Origin: JAJNPS01 sp046589965
GTDB taxonomy: Bacteria; Pseudomonadota; Alphaproteobacteria; Rhodobacterales; Rhodobacteraceae
Reading direction: 5' to 3'
DNA length: 32,444 bases
NCBI GenBank assembly: GCA_046589965.1
Contig: JBKJVF010000105.1
Location: 1-32,444, forward strand
Positions 9,307 to 17,668 of the stretch are shown in pieces (position 1 is the stretch's first letter; each line of letters opens with the position of its first letter). The position numbers and the translations under genes are program-made. The notes under the pieces are model-generated. The model saw only the letters and a list, made by a program, of their open reading frames with translations. It had not been told where the DNA came from and did no database searches.

Positions 9307-10452
9307 ATGGCAGAAGTCGTGCTGGACAGGATCTGCAAGACCTTTGGCACAAGCTATTTTGCGATCAAGGACCTAAGCCTGACGGTCAAGGATGGCGAAT
9401 TCCTGATCCTTGTCGGCCCGTCGGGCTGCGGCAAGTCCACTGCGCTGCGGATGATTGCCGGGCTGGAAAAGATCAGCAGCGGAACTTTGACTATCGGTGG
9501 AGAAGATGTGGCCGACCTTGCCCCCAAGGACCGGGACATTGCCATGGTGTTCCAGAACTATGCGCTTTACCCGCATATGACGGTGGCCGAAAACATTGCC
9601 TTCTCGATGCGGCTTGCCGGCAAAAGCAAGGCCGAACGCGCTCGGCGGGTGCAAGAGATCGCTCGCACCCTCCAGCTTGACGCGCTTCTGGACAGCAAGC
9701 CCGCCGCCCTGTCCGGCGGTCAGCGGCAGCGGGTGGCGATGGGCCGGGCCATGGTGCGCGAACCGGCTGCCTTTCTGATGGACGAACCCTTGTCGAACCT
9801 TGACGCCAAACTGCGTGTGCAGATGCGCGCCGAGATTGCCGCGTTGCAGCGACAGCTGGGCGTGACCACCATCTATGTCACCCACGACCAGATCGAGGCG
9901 ATGACGATGGGCGACCGTGTCGCTGTACTCAAAGGCGGTGTGTTGCAACAGGTGGATACGCCAAAGAACCTGTATAGCCTCCCGGTCAATGCCTTTGTTG
10001 CGGGGTTCATCGGCTCTCCTTCAATGAACATGTTCGAGGCAAAGCTGGAAGGCGGCAGACTGGTTCTGCCGGGCTTCACGCTTGCCGTGCCGGGGGCTGT
10101 GTTCGACCGCAGTCCCAACCTGCGGTCCTATGATGGCTCAAGCCTGATCGTCGGTATCCGGCCCGAGGATCTGTATGACAGCACGTTGGCATCAGCAGCG
10201 GGCCTGCCCACGGTGCCCGCGCAGGTGCGCACGATCGAGGAACTGGGAGCTGAACAAGTGGTTCATTTGGGCCTTGACGCTGTGCGGGTGGATTCGGGCG
10301 ACCCCGATGCCGTGCAGGACCTTAGCGGGGCGGCCAATGCCGTGGCGCGTTTCGACCCCACCTCTGCCGTGCGGCCGGGGCAGATGATTGACCTCGCGGT
10401 CAATGCCGAAAAGCTGCACTTCTTCAATCTGCAGACCCACCTTGCGATCTGA
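9307..10452 (+). CDS. CUT1-type sugar ABC transporter ATP-binding protein (UgpC/MalK family)
   Basis: This 381-residue protein has every ABC motif: Walker A GPSGCGKST (37-45), Q-loop VFQNYALYPHMT, signature LSGGQRQRVAMGRA, Walker B FLMDEPLSNLDA and the H-loop YVTHDQIEAM. The C-terminal third has the MalK/UgpC-type regulatory OB fold, including VGIRPEDLY. The ATG follows a strong AAGGGGGG site. It is the last gene of the aldolase-kinase transcript and is separated from its likely permease partners by a 318-bp regulatory region. A MalK-type ATPase may serve more than one importer. Confidence 0.95.
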   Translation: MAEVVLDRICKTFGTSYFAIKDLSLTVKDGEFLILVGPSGCGKSTALRMIAGLEKISSGTLTIGGEDVADLAPKDRDIAMVFQNYALYPHMTVAENIAFSMRLAGKSKAERARRVQEIARTLQLDALLDSKPAALSGGQRQRVAMGRAMVREPAAFLMDEPLSNLDAKLRVQMRAEIAALQRQLGVTTIYVTHDQIEAMTMGDRVAVLKGGVLQQVDTPKNLYSLPVNAFVAGFIGSPSMNMFEAKLEGGRLVLPGFTLAVPGAVFDRSPNLRSYDGSSLIVGIRPEDLYDSTLASAAGLPTVPAQVRTIEELGAEQVVHLGLDAVRVDSGDPDAVQDLSGAANAVARFDPTSAVRPGQMIDLAVNAEKLHFFNLQTHLAI

Positions 10453-10560
10453 CGCGATTGGCACACCTGCCACCTTCGATGGCACAGGCTGGTAGGGTCG
10501 ATTCCCGCCCACCAAGCGTAACTTTCATTTACTTTCGCCCTTGCGTTTAACTTCTCCCAG

Positions 10561-10715
10561 TTCTGGAAAGATTTCCCGCAGGAGTTCTGAACCATTTCCA
10601 GAATATTAATGTTATTTTCCATATATTAATGACATAAATTACACCGCGAGAAAATCGTAAGAATTCGAAAGTCCAGAAAATCGTTGACACAGATATCTGG
10701 AAGGGAACCTACTTT
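10561..10715 (+). promoter_or_regulatory. Promoter region of the binding-protein operon with inverted repeats and DeoR-like boxes
   Basis: This is the AT-rich part of the 318-bp gap before the binding-protein gene. TTCTGGAAA (10561-10569) and TTTCCAGAA (10595-10603) form a perfect 9-bp inverted repeat. TCCAGA (10672-10677) and TCTGGA (10696-10701) form a second pair around a consensus -35, TTGACA (10684-10689). The matching -10 is weak, perhaps TACTTT near 10710. GAAAATCG occurs at 10650-10657 and 10676-10683, and ATTCGAAAG at 10663-10671. Two regulators could act here. Confidence 0.5.
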
Positions 10716-10770
10716 CCCAATGATCTGTGGGAGGATCGCGTCAACCATCTAATCTTGGGAGGAGAAAAGC

Positions 10771-12024
10771 ATGAAACTTGGAAAATCCTTTACTTCACTG
10801 TGGTCGGCGGCAGCGGTCTGGGCGCTTTGTGCGACCGGGGCGATGGCCGATACGACGATTGAATTCATCCAGTGGTGGGAACCGGAAATGCCCGCAGGCT
10901 CGCTGCGTGGCATCATGGACGAGTTCGAGGCTGCCAATCCGGGCATCAAGGTCAGCCTTGTGTCCGGCCCCTATTCGGCCACGCGCGACCAAATCGTGGT
11001 CGGTGCCGCCTCTGGCACGCTAAGCGATGTTGTGGGACTCGACGGAGCATGGGTCAACGGGCTGGCCAAACAATCCGCCATCGCCGACATGGGTCCGCTG
11101 ATGGAGGCTTCGGCCTTCGACCCCGCGCAGGTGGCCGATATCGTCAAGGTCGACGGCAAAGCCATGATGTTCCCGCTGGCATCTTTCGTCTATCCGGTCT
11201 TCGTCAACCTTGATCTGGCCAAAGCCGCCGGGGTTGAATCGATGCCGACCACCCGGACAGAATTCGCGGATGCCGCCAAGAAGATGACCAACGCGGACGC
11301 AAATCAGTATGGCTGGGTCCTGCCGCTGGCCATGCAAAGCCCAAGCGGCGTCCAGAACGACGTAATGTCCTGGGTCTGGGCATCGGGCGGGTCGATGATG
11401 AAGGACGGCGCGCCCGACCTTACAAACCCGATGGTGGTCGGCACGCTTGATTACATCAAGTCGTTGCAGGACGCGGGCGTCATCTCTCCGGGCATCTTTG
11501 CCAAGCAGGAACAAGACAAGGTCGAAGAGTTCGTGAACGGCCGTGTCGGGATGATGGTGGGCTCGCTTGCCTGGGTGAACCTGATCCGCGAGCGCAATCC
11601 AAACCTGAATGTCGGAATCTCGGCGCTGCCGGCCGAAGACGGGTACACCGGCAAGCGCGGCCTGCCCTATGCGTCTTGGGGCATCGGTGTCAGCGAGGGG
11701 TCCGAGCACAAGGAAGAGGCGTTCAAGCTCGTCGCTTATCTGATGAGCCCCGAAGTCAACGGCAAGCTTGTATCGATCGCCAACGCCTTCCCGGGCAACG
11801 TGAATGCGACGCCGGATTTCTCGAAGTCTGACCCGCTGTTCCTAGATGCCTTCGCGATCTTCCAGACGGGCAAGCTAGCCAATGAATTCGTCGGCCTGCC
11901 GGTTGCCGAAGACCTTATGCGCGCGCTGAACGTCGAAGTGCAGAAGATGTTCGACGGTCAGCAGACCTCGGCCGAGGCGGCAGCGGCAGCGCAGGCGGTC
12001 TGGGTGGCCGAATTCGCCAAGTAA
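10771..12024 (+). CDS. ABC transporter extracellular solute-binding protein (family 1, sugar type)
   Basis: This 417-residue precursor has a Sec signal peptide: positive MKLGKSF, a hydrophobic core and a likely cleavage after residue 26 at AMA-DTT. The mature part begins TIEFIQWWEPE and matches sugar-binding family 1, with GGSMMKDG, NGRVGMMVGSLAW and PYASWGIGVS segments. It should capture the substrate in the periplasm for the two permeases downstream. Translation starts after GGGAGGAG, one of the strongest ribosome binding sites in the window, as expected for an abundant binding protein. A stable hairpin follows the stop codon. Confidence 0.93.
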   Translation: MKLGKSFTSLWSAAAVWALCATGAMADTTIEFIQWWEPEMPAGSLRGIMDEFEAANPGIKVSLVSGPYSATRDQIVVGAASGTLSDVVGLDGAWVNGLAKQSAIADMGPLMEASAFDPAQVADIVKVDGKAMMFPLASFVYPVFVNLDLAKAAGVESMPTTRTEFADAAKKMTNADANQYGWVLPLAMQSPSGVQNDVMSWVWASGGSMMKDGAPDLTNPMVVGTLDYIKSLQDAGVISPGIFAKQEQDKVEEFVNGRVGMMVGSLAWVNLIRERNPNLNVGISALPAEDGYTGKRGLPYASWGIGVSEGSEHKEEAFKLVAYLMSPEVNGKLVSIANAFPGNVNATPDFSKSDPLFLDAFAIFQTGKLANEFVGLPVAEDLMRALNVEVQKMFDGQQTSAEAAAAAQAVWVAEFAK

Positions 12025-12042
12025 TGCCAGAGTGACCTTTGG

Positions 12043-12072
12043 GGGCAGCGCTGCAAACCCGCAGCGCTGCCC
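12043..12072 (+). terminator. Perfect 12-bp hairpin between binding-protein and permease genes
   Basis: GGGCAGCGCTGC (12043-12054) pairs perfectly with GCAGCGCTGCCC (12061-12072) around a six-base AAACCC loop. There is no T-run, so a simple intrinsic terminator is unlikely. Hairpins at this position in binding-protein operons are known to stabilise the upstream mRNA or reduce read-through, giving more binding protein than permease. Confidence 0.65.
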
Positions 12073-12108
12073 TTGGTTTGCAGTCACCCGGGCGAGAGGT
12101 TTCCGCAG

Positions 12109-13035
12109 ATGAGCGATGTCGCACAGGTCCAGCGGCGGCGGGGCAGGACCGGCCTTTTCAGCTACAACACCCGCAGGAACATGGTGCCCTATCTGTATGT
12201 GGCTCCCGCCGCAGTGCTGTTCACCATTCTGATGCTGGTGCCGATGGCCAACGTCCTGCGATATTCGCTACTCGACGGCGCGGTGACAAAGAAGGACACG
12301 GAATTCGTCTGGTTCGCCAATTACGTGACGATCTTCAGGGATCCGGTGTTCTGGCAATCCGTGGCTCAGACGCTGTATTTCACGGTCATGAGCGTGGTCT
12401 TCCACCTTGTGATCGGGCTTTCCTTCGCGCTCTTGCTGAACTCGAACCGGGTCAACCCGGCCCTTCGCGCAGTGCTGCGGGTGCTCTTCATCCTGCCCTG
12501 GCTGTTCACTGCCGTCATCATCGCCATCATCTGGCGCCTGATGCTGGACCCAAATGGCGTGATCAACGGCATCCTGATGGCGCTGAACATCATCGATTTC
12601 AAGGTAGAATGGTTTTCGTCGACTGAGACTGCGCTTCACGCGCTGACCTTCGCCAATATCTGGGCAGGCTATCCCCTGTACATGGTCAGTCTGCTAGCGG
12701 GGCTACAGGGCATTCCCAAGGACCTGTACGAGGCGGCAGAGATTGACGGAGCCAATGAACTTCAGAAATTCCTCTTCATCACCATACCGCAGCTGGTGCC
12801 GATCATGATCAGCATCGCGCTTCTGGATTTCATCTGGACGATGCAGGTGTTTCCGCTAGTCTGGATGACCACGGGCGGCGGTCCAATCTACGCGACAGAG
12901 GTTCTCAGCACCTACACCTACAAACTGGCGTTTTCGAAGTATGAGTTTTCGCTGGCAGCGGCGAGTGCGATCTTCATCCTCCTGGTGTCGATGAGCGCCA
13001 CCTATTTCTATATCAGGCACCAAAAGGCGAGGTAG
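12109..13035 (+). CDS. Sugar ABC transporter permease (MalF/UgpA type)
   Basis: The ATG at 12109 is preferred over the upstream TTG because it follows GAGAGG, giving 308 residues that begin MSDVAQVQ. The protein has about six membrane segments. It has the cytoplasmic EAA loop (LYEAAEIDGANELQKF, with IPQLVPI after it) that docks on the ATPase. Family members pair with a second permease to form the channel. It follows the binding-protein gene after the intergenic hairpin and is 3 bp from the next permease. Confidence 0.93.
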   Translation: MSDVAQVQRRRGRTGLFSYNTRRNMVPYLYVAPAAVLFTILMLVPMANVLRYSLLDGAVTKKDTEFVWFANYVTIFRDPVFWQSVAQTLYFTVMSVVFHLVIGLSFALLLNSNRVNPALRAVLRVLFILPWLFTAVIIAIIWRLMLDPNGVINGILMALNIIDFKVEWFSSTETALHALTFANIWAGYPLYMVSLLAGLQGIPKDLYEAAEIDGANELQKFLFITIPQLVPIMISIALLDFIWTMQVFPLVWMTTGGGPIYATEVLSTYTYKLAFSKYEFSLAAASAIFILLVSMSATYFYIRHQKAR

Positions 13036-13038
13036 GGC

Positions 13039-13884
13039 ATGGCGCGGCGGTCGTTCAGCAATTCGATACTGCAGGTGGTCCTAATCCACCTCGGGCTGGC
13101 GGTCGGGCTGGTCTTCGCAGCCTTTCCGATCCTGTGGATGCTGTTCACCTCGTTCAAAAGCAATACCGAGATCTTTGCTCTGCCGCCGCGTCTTCTGCCT
13201 GAGGTTTTCACGCTGGAAGCCTACAGCGCGATCTTTGCCGATCCGGTGAAGCTGCGGTTCTTCTTCAACAGCTATCTCGTGGCGGGGGTGGTAACCCTCC
13301 TGACCGTCGTGATTGCGGTGCTGACGGCCTATGCCTTCAGCCGCTTCAACTTTCGCTTCAAGAACACGCTGAATGTCTTCATCATTTCCACCCAGACGGT
13401 CCCGCCCATCACCCTACTTATCCCCTATTTCGGGATGGTTGTGGCCTTTGGCATCTTCAACACCTATTTCGCGCTGATACTGACCTACATGGTTTTCACG
13501 CTGCCTTACGCTATTTTATTGATGACAGGATATTTGAACACCTTGCCGAAAGAGCTGGACGAGGCGGTGCAGATCGACGGCGGCTCCAGCTGGACGGCGC
13601 TGTGGCGGGTGATCGTGCCCCTGTCGGTTCCAGGGATCGTGGCGACCTCGGTGTATACGTTCCTGTTGTGCTGGAACGAGTTTCTGTTTGCGCTGACCTT
13701 GACCAAATCGATGGAGATGCGGACAGTGCCCATTGGGATCCAACTGCTTATGGGTCAACATGCATTCGAATGGAACCAGATGATGGCGATGAGCGTCATG
13801 GGGTCGCTGCCGCTCCTGATCCTGTACCTAATTGCGCAGCGGTATTTCTTGGCCGGCATGACCGCAGGTTCAGTTAAGAGCTGA
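13039..13884 (+). CDS. Sugar ABC transporter permease (MalG/UgpE type)
   Basis: This 281-residue inner-membrane protein has about six hydrophobic segments and the MalG-type EAA motif (LDEAVQIDGGSSWTAL, then VIVPLSVPGI). It starts 3 bp after the previous permease stop, so the two are translationally linked. With the partner permease, the binding protein and the MalK-type ATPase it completes a CUT1 importer. It is the last gene of this transcript; the next 423 bp hold no recognised gene. Confidence 0.94.
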   Translation: MARRSFSNSILQVVLIHLGLAVGLVFAAFPILWMLFTSFKSNTEIFALPPRLLPEVFTLEAYSAIFADPVKLRFFFNSYLVAGVVTLLTVVIAVLTAYAFSRFNFRFKNTLNVFIISTQTVPPITLLIPYFGMVVAFGIFNTYFALILTYMVFTLPYAILLMTGYLNTLPKELDEAVQIDGGSSWTALWRVIVPLSVPGIVATSVYTFLLCWNEFLFALTLTKSMEMRTVPIGIQLLMGQHAFEWNQMMAMSVMGSLPLLILYLIAQRYFLAGMTAGSVKS

Positions 13885-14307
13885 CGGAGTTCTTGGCTGG
13901 ATGCTGTCAGACGGGGCACTGTCATGTGGAAGGTGGCGAAGGTGACGCGGGCATCGGTCTGATCGGGGTCCGGAAAAGCGGTGAACGTTGCCTCGAGGGC
14001 AGCTGGCACCACACCGGTCGCCGCGGCAGGCACGGCTTCGGGCGCGGTGATGAGGCAAAGACGGTGGAGGGCGATGAAGACCCGGCAGCGGGTCAGGGGC
14101 GGGATCGCAGCCCGGACCCCGATTGGGCACCGACCTCGCGACGTCGTGTGGAATGCCGCGGGCGCGCGCAGTGCCGCCATCCGCGCCTTGGTTGAGACAT
14201 GCCGCGAAACGGGGTTTCACGGCGGGCATTCACCCTTCTGAGCCTAGGCCACTCTGAAACAGCCTTGCGAACTCGGTACACCGCCGGTACTCCTCTAGGG
14301 AACTGAC
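13885..14307. other. Intergenic stretch between importer operon and pxpA operon
   Basis: These 423 bases are as GC-rich as the flanking genes. Several frames are open, but none has a good ribosome binding site, and none gives a protein I recognise. The composition suggests decayed coding sequence. No clear terminator or promoter was found, although the operon starting with pxpA must be transcribed from near its end. Confidence 0.4.
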
Positions 14308-15153
14308 ATGCGTCCGATTGTGACCAGTGGACCTGACGGGGATCAAAGCGTGCGGACCATAGACCTCAATTGCGACATGGGCGAAAGCTTTGGGGCCTAT
14401 GTCATCGGCGACGACGCGGCCATGCTCGATCTGGTCAGCAGTGCCAATATTGCTTGCGGCTTTCACGCCGGTGATCCGGTGGTGATGCGCCGCACCCTCC
14501 GCATGGCACGGGACAAGGGCGTAGCGGTGGGAGCGCATCCCTCGTTTGCCGATCTTTACGGGTTCGGTCGCCGCCGCATTTCGGGCGAACGTCCCGAAGA
14601 TATCGAAGCGCAGTTGATCTATCAAATCGTTGCCTTGGCCGGAATGGCCGCCGTTGAGGGCCACCCGGTGACGCATGTGAAGACGCATGGCGCCCTAGGG
14701 AACATGGCCGCCGAGGACGCCGATCTTGCCGCGCTTTGCGTGCGTGCGATCCAGGCGGTCGATCCGGGGCTGATCTTTGTCACCCTGCCCTATTCACAGA
14801 CGTGGTTGGCAGCAGAACGCGCCGGACTGACTGCCGTGTGCGAGATTTATGCCGACCGTACCTATACCGATCAGGGCGCGCTGACCCCGCGCAGCCAGCC
14901 CGGTGCGGTGATCCACGACCGGCAGCAAAGCCTTGATCAGGCGCTGCAGATGGTGGTGAACGGCGTGATCCCGACTACAGGCGGAAATCGACTGCCTGTC
15001 CAGGCGGCCACGCTGTGCGTGCACGGCGATACGCCGGGCGCGGTCGGGATGGCCCGCGCGCTGCGCGCTGCGCTGGCAGGCGAAGGGATTGGCATCGCAC
15101 CGTTCGCATATCCAGTCAGCGAACGTCAGGGTGCACAGGGGCACGCAAATTGA
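14308..15153 (+). CDS. pxpA: LamB/YcsF family protein, 5-oxoprolinase subunit A
   Basis: This protein of up to 281 residues carries the family hallmarks: IDLNCDMGESFGAY, ANIACGFHAGDP, VGAHPSFADLYGFGRR, HVKTHGALGN and VCVHGDTPGA-like CVHGDTPGA. PxpA works with PxpB and PxpC in ATP-dependent opening of 5-oxoproline to glutamate. A GTG at 14350 (VRTIDLNC) is an alternative start that fits the usual N-terminus better. The ATG at 14308 has AGGGA upstream. Its stop overlaps the aminotransferase start. Here pxpA is separated from pxpB by six genes, so the substrate may be a related lactam rather than 5-oxoproline. Confidence 0.92.
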   Translation: MRPIVTSGPDGDQSVRTIDLNCDMGESFGAYVIGDDAAMLDLVSSANIACGFHAGDPVVMRRTLRMARDKGVAVGAHPSFADLYGFGRRRISGERPEDIEAQLIYQIVALAGMAAVEGHPVTHVKTHGALGNMAAEDADLAALCVRAIQAVDPGLIFVTLPYSQTWLAAERAGLTAVCEIYADRTYTDQGALTPRSQPGAVIHDRQQSLDQALQMVVNGVIPTTGGNRLPVQAATLCVHGDTPGAVGMARALRAALAGEGIGIAPFAYPVSERQGAQGHAN

Positions 15154-16007
15154 ACAGGACAGTCTGGCTGAACGGAGAATGGTTGCCCGAGACAGAGGCG
15201 CGCATCTCAATCTTTGACCGTGGCTATACGATGGGTGACGCGATCTATGAAGTGACCTGCGTGCTGGATGGCAAGCTTGCCGATTACGCCCCGCACGCCG
15301 CCCGGCTGAAGCGTTCGGCGCACGAACTGGGCATGCAGGTGCCCCTGGACGATGACGCGCTGCTTGCCGTGCACCGCGAACTGGCCTTGCGCAACGGGCT
15401 TCAAGAAGGACTGATCTATCTGCAACTGTCGCGCGTGGCTACGGACAGGGATTTCGCGTTTGCGCGAGACAGCGCGCAGATGACTTTGGTTCTGTACACC
15501 CAAGCAAAGCAAGCCATCAACAATCCCAAGGCGGAAACAGGGATCGCCGTCATCACGATGCCAGACCTGCGTTGGGGACGGCGCGACATCAAGACGGTGC
15601 AGCTTCTGTGGCCCTCGATGGCCAAGATGGAGGCGCTGGACAGGGGGGCAGAGGATGCCTGGCTTGTCGAGGATGGCCTTGTCACCGAGGCCAGCGCGGC
15701 CTCGGCCCATATCATCACCCGCGCGGGCACCCTGATCACGCGAGACCTGTCTCATGCCCTGTTGCCGGGAGTGACGCGCGCGGCCGTGCTGGCGCTCGCG
15801 CGCAGCCACGGGCTTCAGGTGGAAGAACGACCCTTTACCGTGAAGGAAGCCTGCGATGCCGCAGAGGCGTTCATCACCTCTGCCACCAATTTCGTCCTGC
15901 CGGTGGTTCGGATAGATCAGGCGCAGATCGGCGATGGTCGGCCCGGGCCGGTGTCGCGCGACCTGCGCCGGTTCTACATCGAAACCCGTCGGGCTGCGGC
16001 GATCTGA
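15150..16007 (+). CDS. Class IV PLP-dependent aminotransferase (D-amino-acid/branched-chain type)
   Basis: The likely start is the TTG at 15150, which overlaps the pxpA stop (TTGA) and begins exactly where homology begins (RTVWLNGEWLP). The open frame runs further upstream only inside pxpA. The 285-residue product has the fold-type IV PLP motifs: ISIFDRGYTMGDAIYE, RRDIKTVQLLWPS (catalytic Lys), VTEASAASAHI and LPGVTRAAVL. The DIK motif and overall layout resemble D-amino acid transaminases more than branched-chain ones, but the distinction is not secure. It probably transaminates the amino acid produced by ring opening. Confidence 0.87.
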   Translation: MNRTVWLNGEWLPETEARISIFDRGYTMGDAIYEVTCVLDGKLADYAPHAARLKRSAHELGMQVPLDDDALLAVHRELALRNGLQEGLIYLQLSRVATDRDFAFARDSAQMTLVLYTQAKQAINNPKAETGIAVITMPDLRWGRRDIKTVQLLWPSMAKMEALDRGAEDAWLVEDGLVTEASAASAHIITRAGTLITRDLSHALLPGVTRAAVLALARSHGLQVEERPFTVKEACDAAEAFITSATNFVLPVVRIDQAQIGDGRPGPVSRDLRRFYIETRRAAAI

Positions 16008-17000
16008 GTGGCCGCGATGACCTCGCTTTGCATCCTGCGTCCAGGCATCTCGATGACGGTGCAAGATGGTGGCCGCAAAGGCATGTTGCGCTTTGGAGTA
16101 TCTGGCGCGGGCGCGATGGACCCCGAGGCCTGGCAGATGGCGAATGTCCTCGTCGGCAACCCCAGAGAGGCGGCGGCGCTTGAATTTGCAGCTTTCGGCG
16201 GAACGTTGCGGCCAGAGGATGACCGCATGATCGCGGTATGCGGCGCGGTGAAGGATCTGCGCATCGGTGGCCGCAACGTCGATGCCTGGGCCAGCCACCT
16301 TGTGCGGGCGGGTGAAGACATCTCAATCAGCGCGCTGCATAGAGGTGTCTGGGGTTATCTTGCTATCAGTGGTGGGATCACCACCCCGCCAGTCCTTGGC
16401 GCACGATCCACACATCTGCGCACCGGGATTGGCGGTTTCGAGGGCCGGGCGCTGCAGGCGGGCGACCGTCTGCCACTGGGCCCGCCCGCGGGCTTGATGG
16501 CGGCGCGGCGGCTTGCAGGCCCTTGGCGCTTGCGCGGCGGGCCGGTCGATGTCGTACTGGGGCCGCAGGACAACATGTTTGGCCGCGATGCCATCGCAAC
16601 CTTCCTGACAGCCCGGTTCTGCGTCACCCAGAAACGCGACCGCATGGCGATGGTGCTCGAAGGGCCGCGCATTGTGGCGGTGGGCGGGCATGACATCGTG
16701 TCGGACGGAACGCTTGTAGGGTCTGTTCAGGTGCCGGGCTCGGGACAGCCGATGGTGCTGTTGGCGGACCGCCAGACGACCGGAGGATACCCCAAGATTG
16801 CCACGGTGGCCGGGGTCGACCTGTCTAGGTTGAGCCAGTTTACCGCAGGGCAGGTCTTTCGGTTCCGCGCGATATCGCAGGACCGCGCCGAAGACCTGCT
16901 GATCGCCCGACGCGCGGCCTTTGCCAGGGCGCTTGACGAAACCGCAGGAACCAGGACCGATGTTGCGACGGACCGCAACCACGCGCAGGTGCCCCAATGA
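16008..17000 (+). CDS. pxpC: Biotin-dependent carboxyltransferase-like protein, 5-oxoprolinase subunit C
   Basis: This protein of up to 330 residues belongs to the KipA/PxpC/allophanate hydrolase subunit 2 family. Signatures include ISMTVQDGGRKGMLRFGV, SGAGAMDPEAW, YLAISGGI, VLGPQDNMF, and VLLADRQTTGGYPKIATV near the C-terminus. The GTG at 16008 directly follows the aminotransferase stop, and the ATG at 16017 (MTSLCILRPG) is the more usual start. PxpC forms a complex with PxpB. The next gene starts inside its stop codon (ATGA). Confidence 0.92.
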   Translation: MAAMTSLCILRPGISMTVQDGGRKGMLRFGVSGAGAMDPEAWQMANVLVGNPREAAALEFAAFGGTLRPEDDRMIAVCGAVKDLRIGGRNVDAWASHLVRAGEDISISALHRGVWGYLAISGGITTPPVLGARSTHLRTGIGGFEGRALQAGDRLPLGPPAGLMAARRLAGPWRLRGGPVDVVLGPQDNMFGRDAIATFLTARFCVTQKRDRMAMVLEGPRIVAVGGHDIVSDGTLVGSVQVPGSGQPMVLLADRQTTGGYPKIATVAGVDLSRLSQFTAGQVFRFRAISQDRAEDLLIARRAAFARALDETAGTRTDVATDRNHAQVPQ

Positions 17001-17668
17001 CAGAGCAACCCAGTCTGCGCTCTTCAGCCCGTGTCCATGCGCGGATCATCCAGATGGTCCTTTCAGGAGAGCTCCCCCCCGGTACCGCCATGCAGGAAGC
17101 GCGGCTTGCCGAGGTGCTGGAAATGTCGCGGACGCCCGTGCGCGAGGCGCTGAAGCGGATCGAGGCCGAGGGGTTAGCGCGGCGCGACGGCAGGTTCCTG
17201 CGGGTACGCCGCCTCGAGGTGGCCGAAATACGGGAAATCTTCGCCCTACGCGAGGCGCTGGAGGGGTTCAGCGCCCGCGTCGCCATCGGCCTGCCGCCCG
17301 CCGACATCACCGCGATGGCTGCCCGCGTGCGCGTCCTGATGGCCGGCGATCCAGATGACGGCGCGATGGAACGCGTGGTTGACGACGATCTGCATCAGAT
17401 GATTGCCCGGGCCAGCGATAACCGCACGCTGGCGCGCGTGATCGCTGAATTGCGCCTGCGCACCTGCATGTTCGATGTGCATCAGGTTCCGGACCGTTTT
17501 CTGCAGGGGAGCGTTGAACATCTGGAAATCCTTGAAGCGCTGGCTGCACGGGACGGGCAACTTGCCGAGGTGCGGATGGTTGCTCATGTCCGCAACGCGG
17601 GCGCGGCCATCCTGGGCCGGTTGCAGGACCTGGCGGCCGGGCATTCAACTCCGCGGAAACCGGCATGA
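16997..17668 (+). CDS. GntR-family regulator, FCD subgroup (first of two)
   Basis: This 223-residue protein has an N-terminal winged helix-turn-helix (ELPPGTAMQEARLAEVLEMS, then RTPVREALKRIEAEGL) and a C-terminal all-helical FCD ligand-binding domain starting near EIREIFALREALEG. FCD regulators typically bind a carboxylic or amino acid intermediate and repress the adjacent catabolic genes. It is coupled by ATGA overlaps to pxpC and to the dehydrogenase, so it is part of the operon it probably controls. Confidence 0.92.
   Translation: MTEQPSLRSSARVHARIIQMVLSGELPPGTAMQEARLAEVLEMSRTPVREALKRIEAEGLARRDGRFLRVRRLEVAEIREIFALREALEGFSARVAIGLPPADITAMAARVRVLMAGDPDDGAMERVVDDDLHQMIARASDNRTLARVIAELRLRTCMFDVHQVPDRFLQGSVEHLEILEALAARDGQLAEVRMVAHVRNAGAAILGRLQDLAAGHSTPRKPA

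Noticed and set aside
10464..10492. Possible hairpin after the ABC ATPase gene
   Set aside because: The stem needs a two-base bulge and has no T-run.
13893..14241. Overlapping frames on both strands between the importer operon and pxpA
   Set aside because: High GC alone keeps frames open here; none has a ribosome binding site or recognisable protein family.
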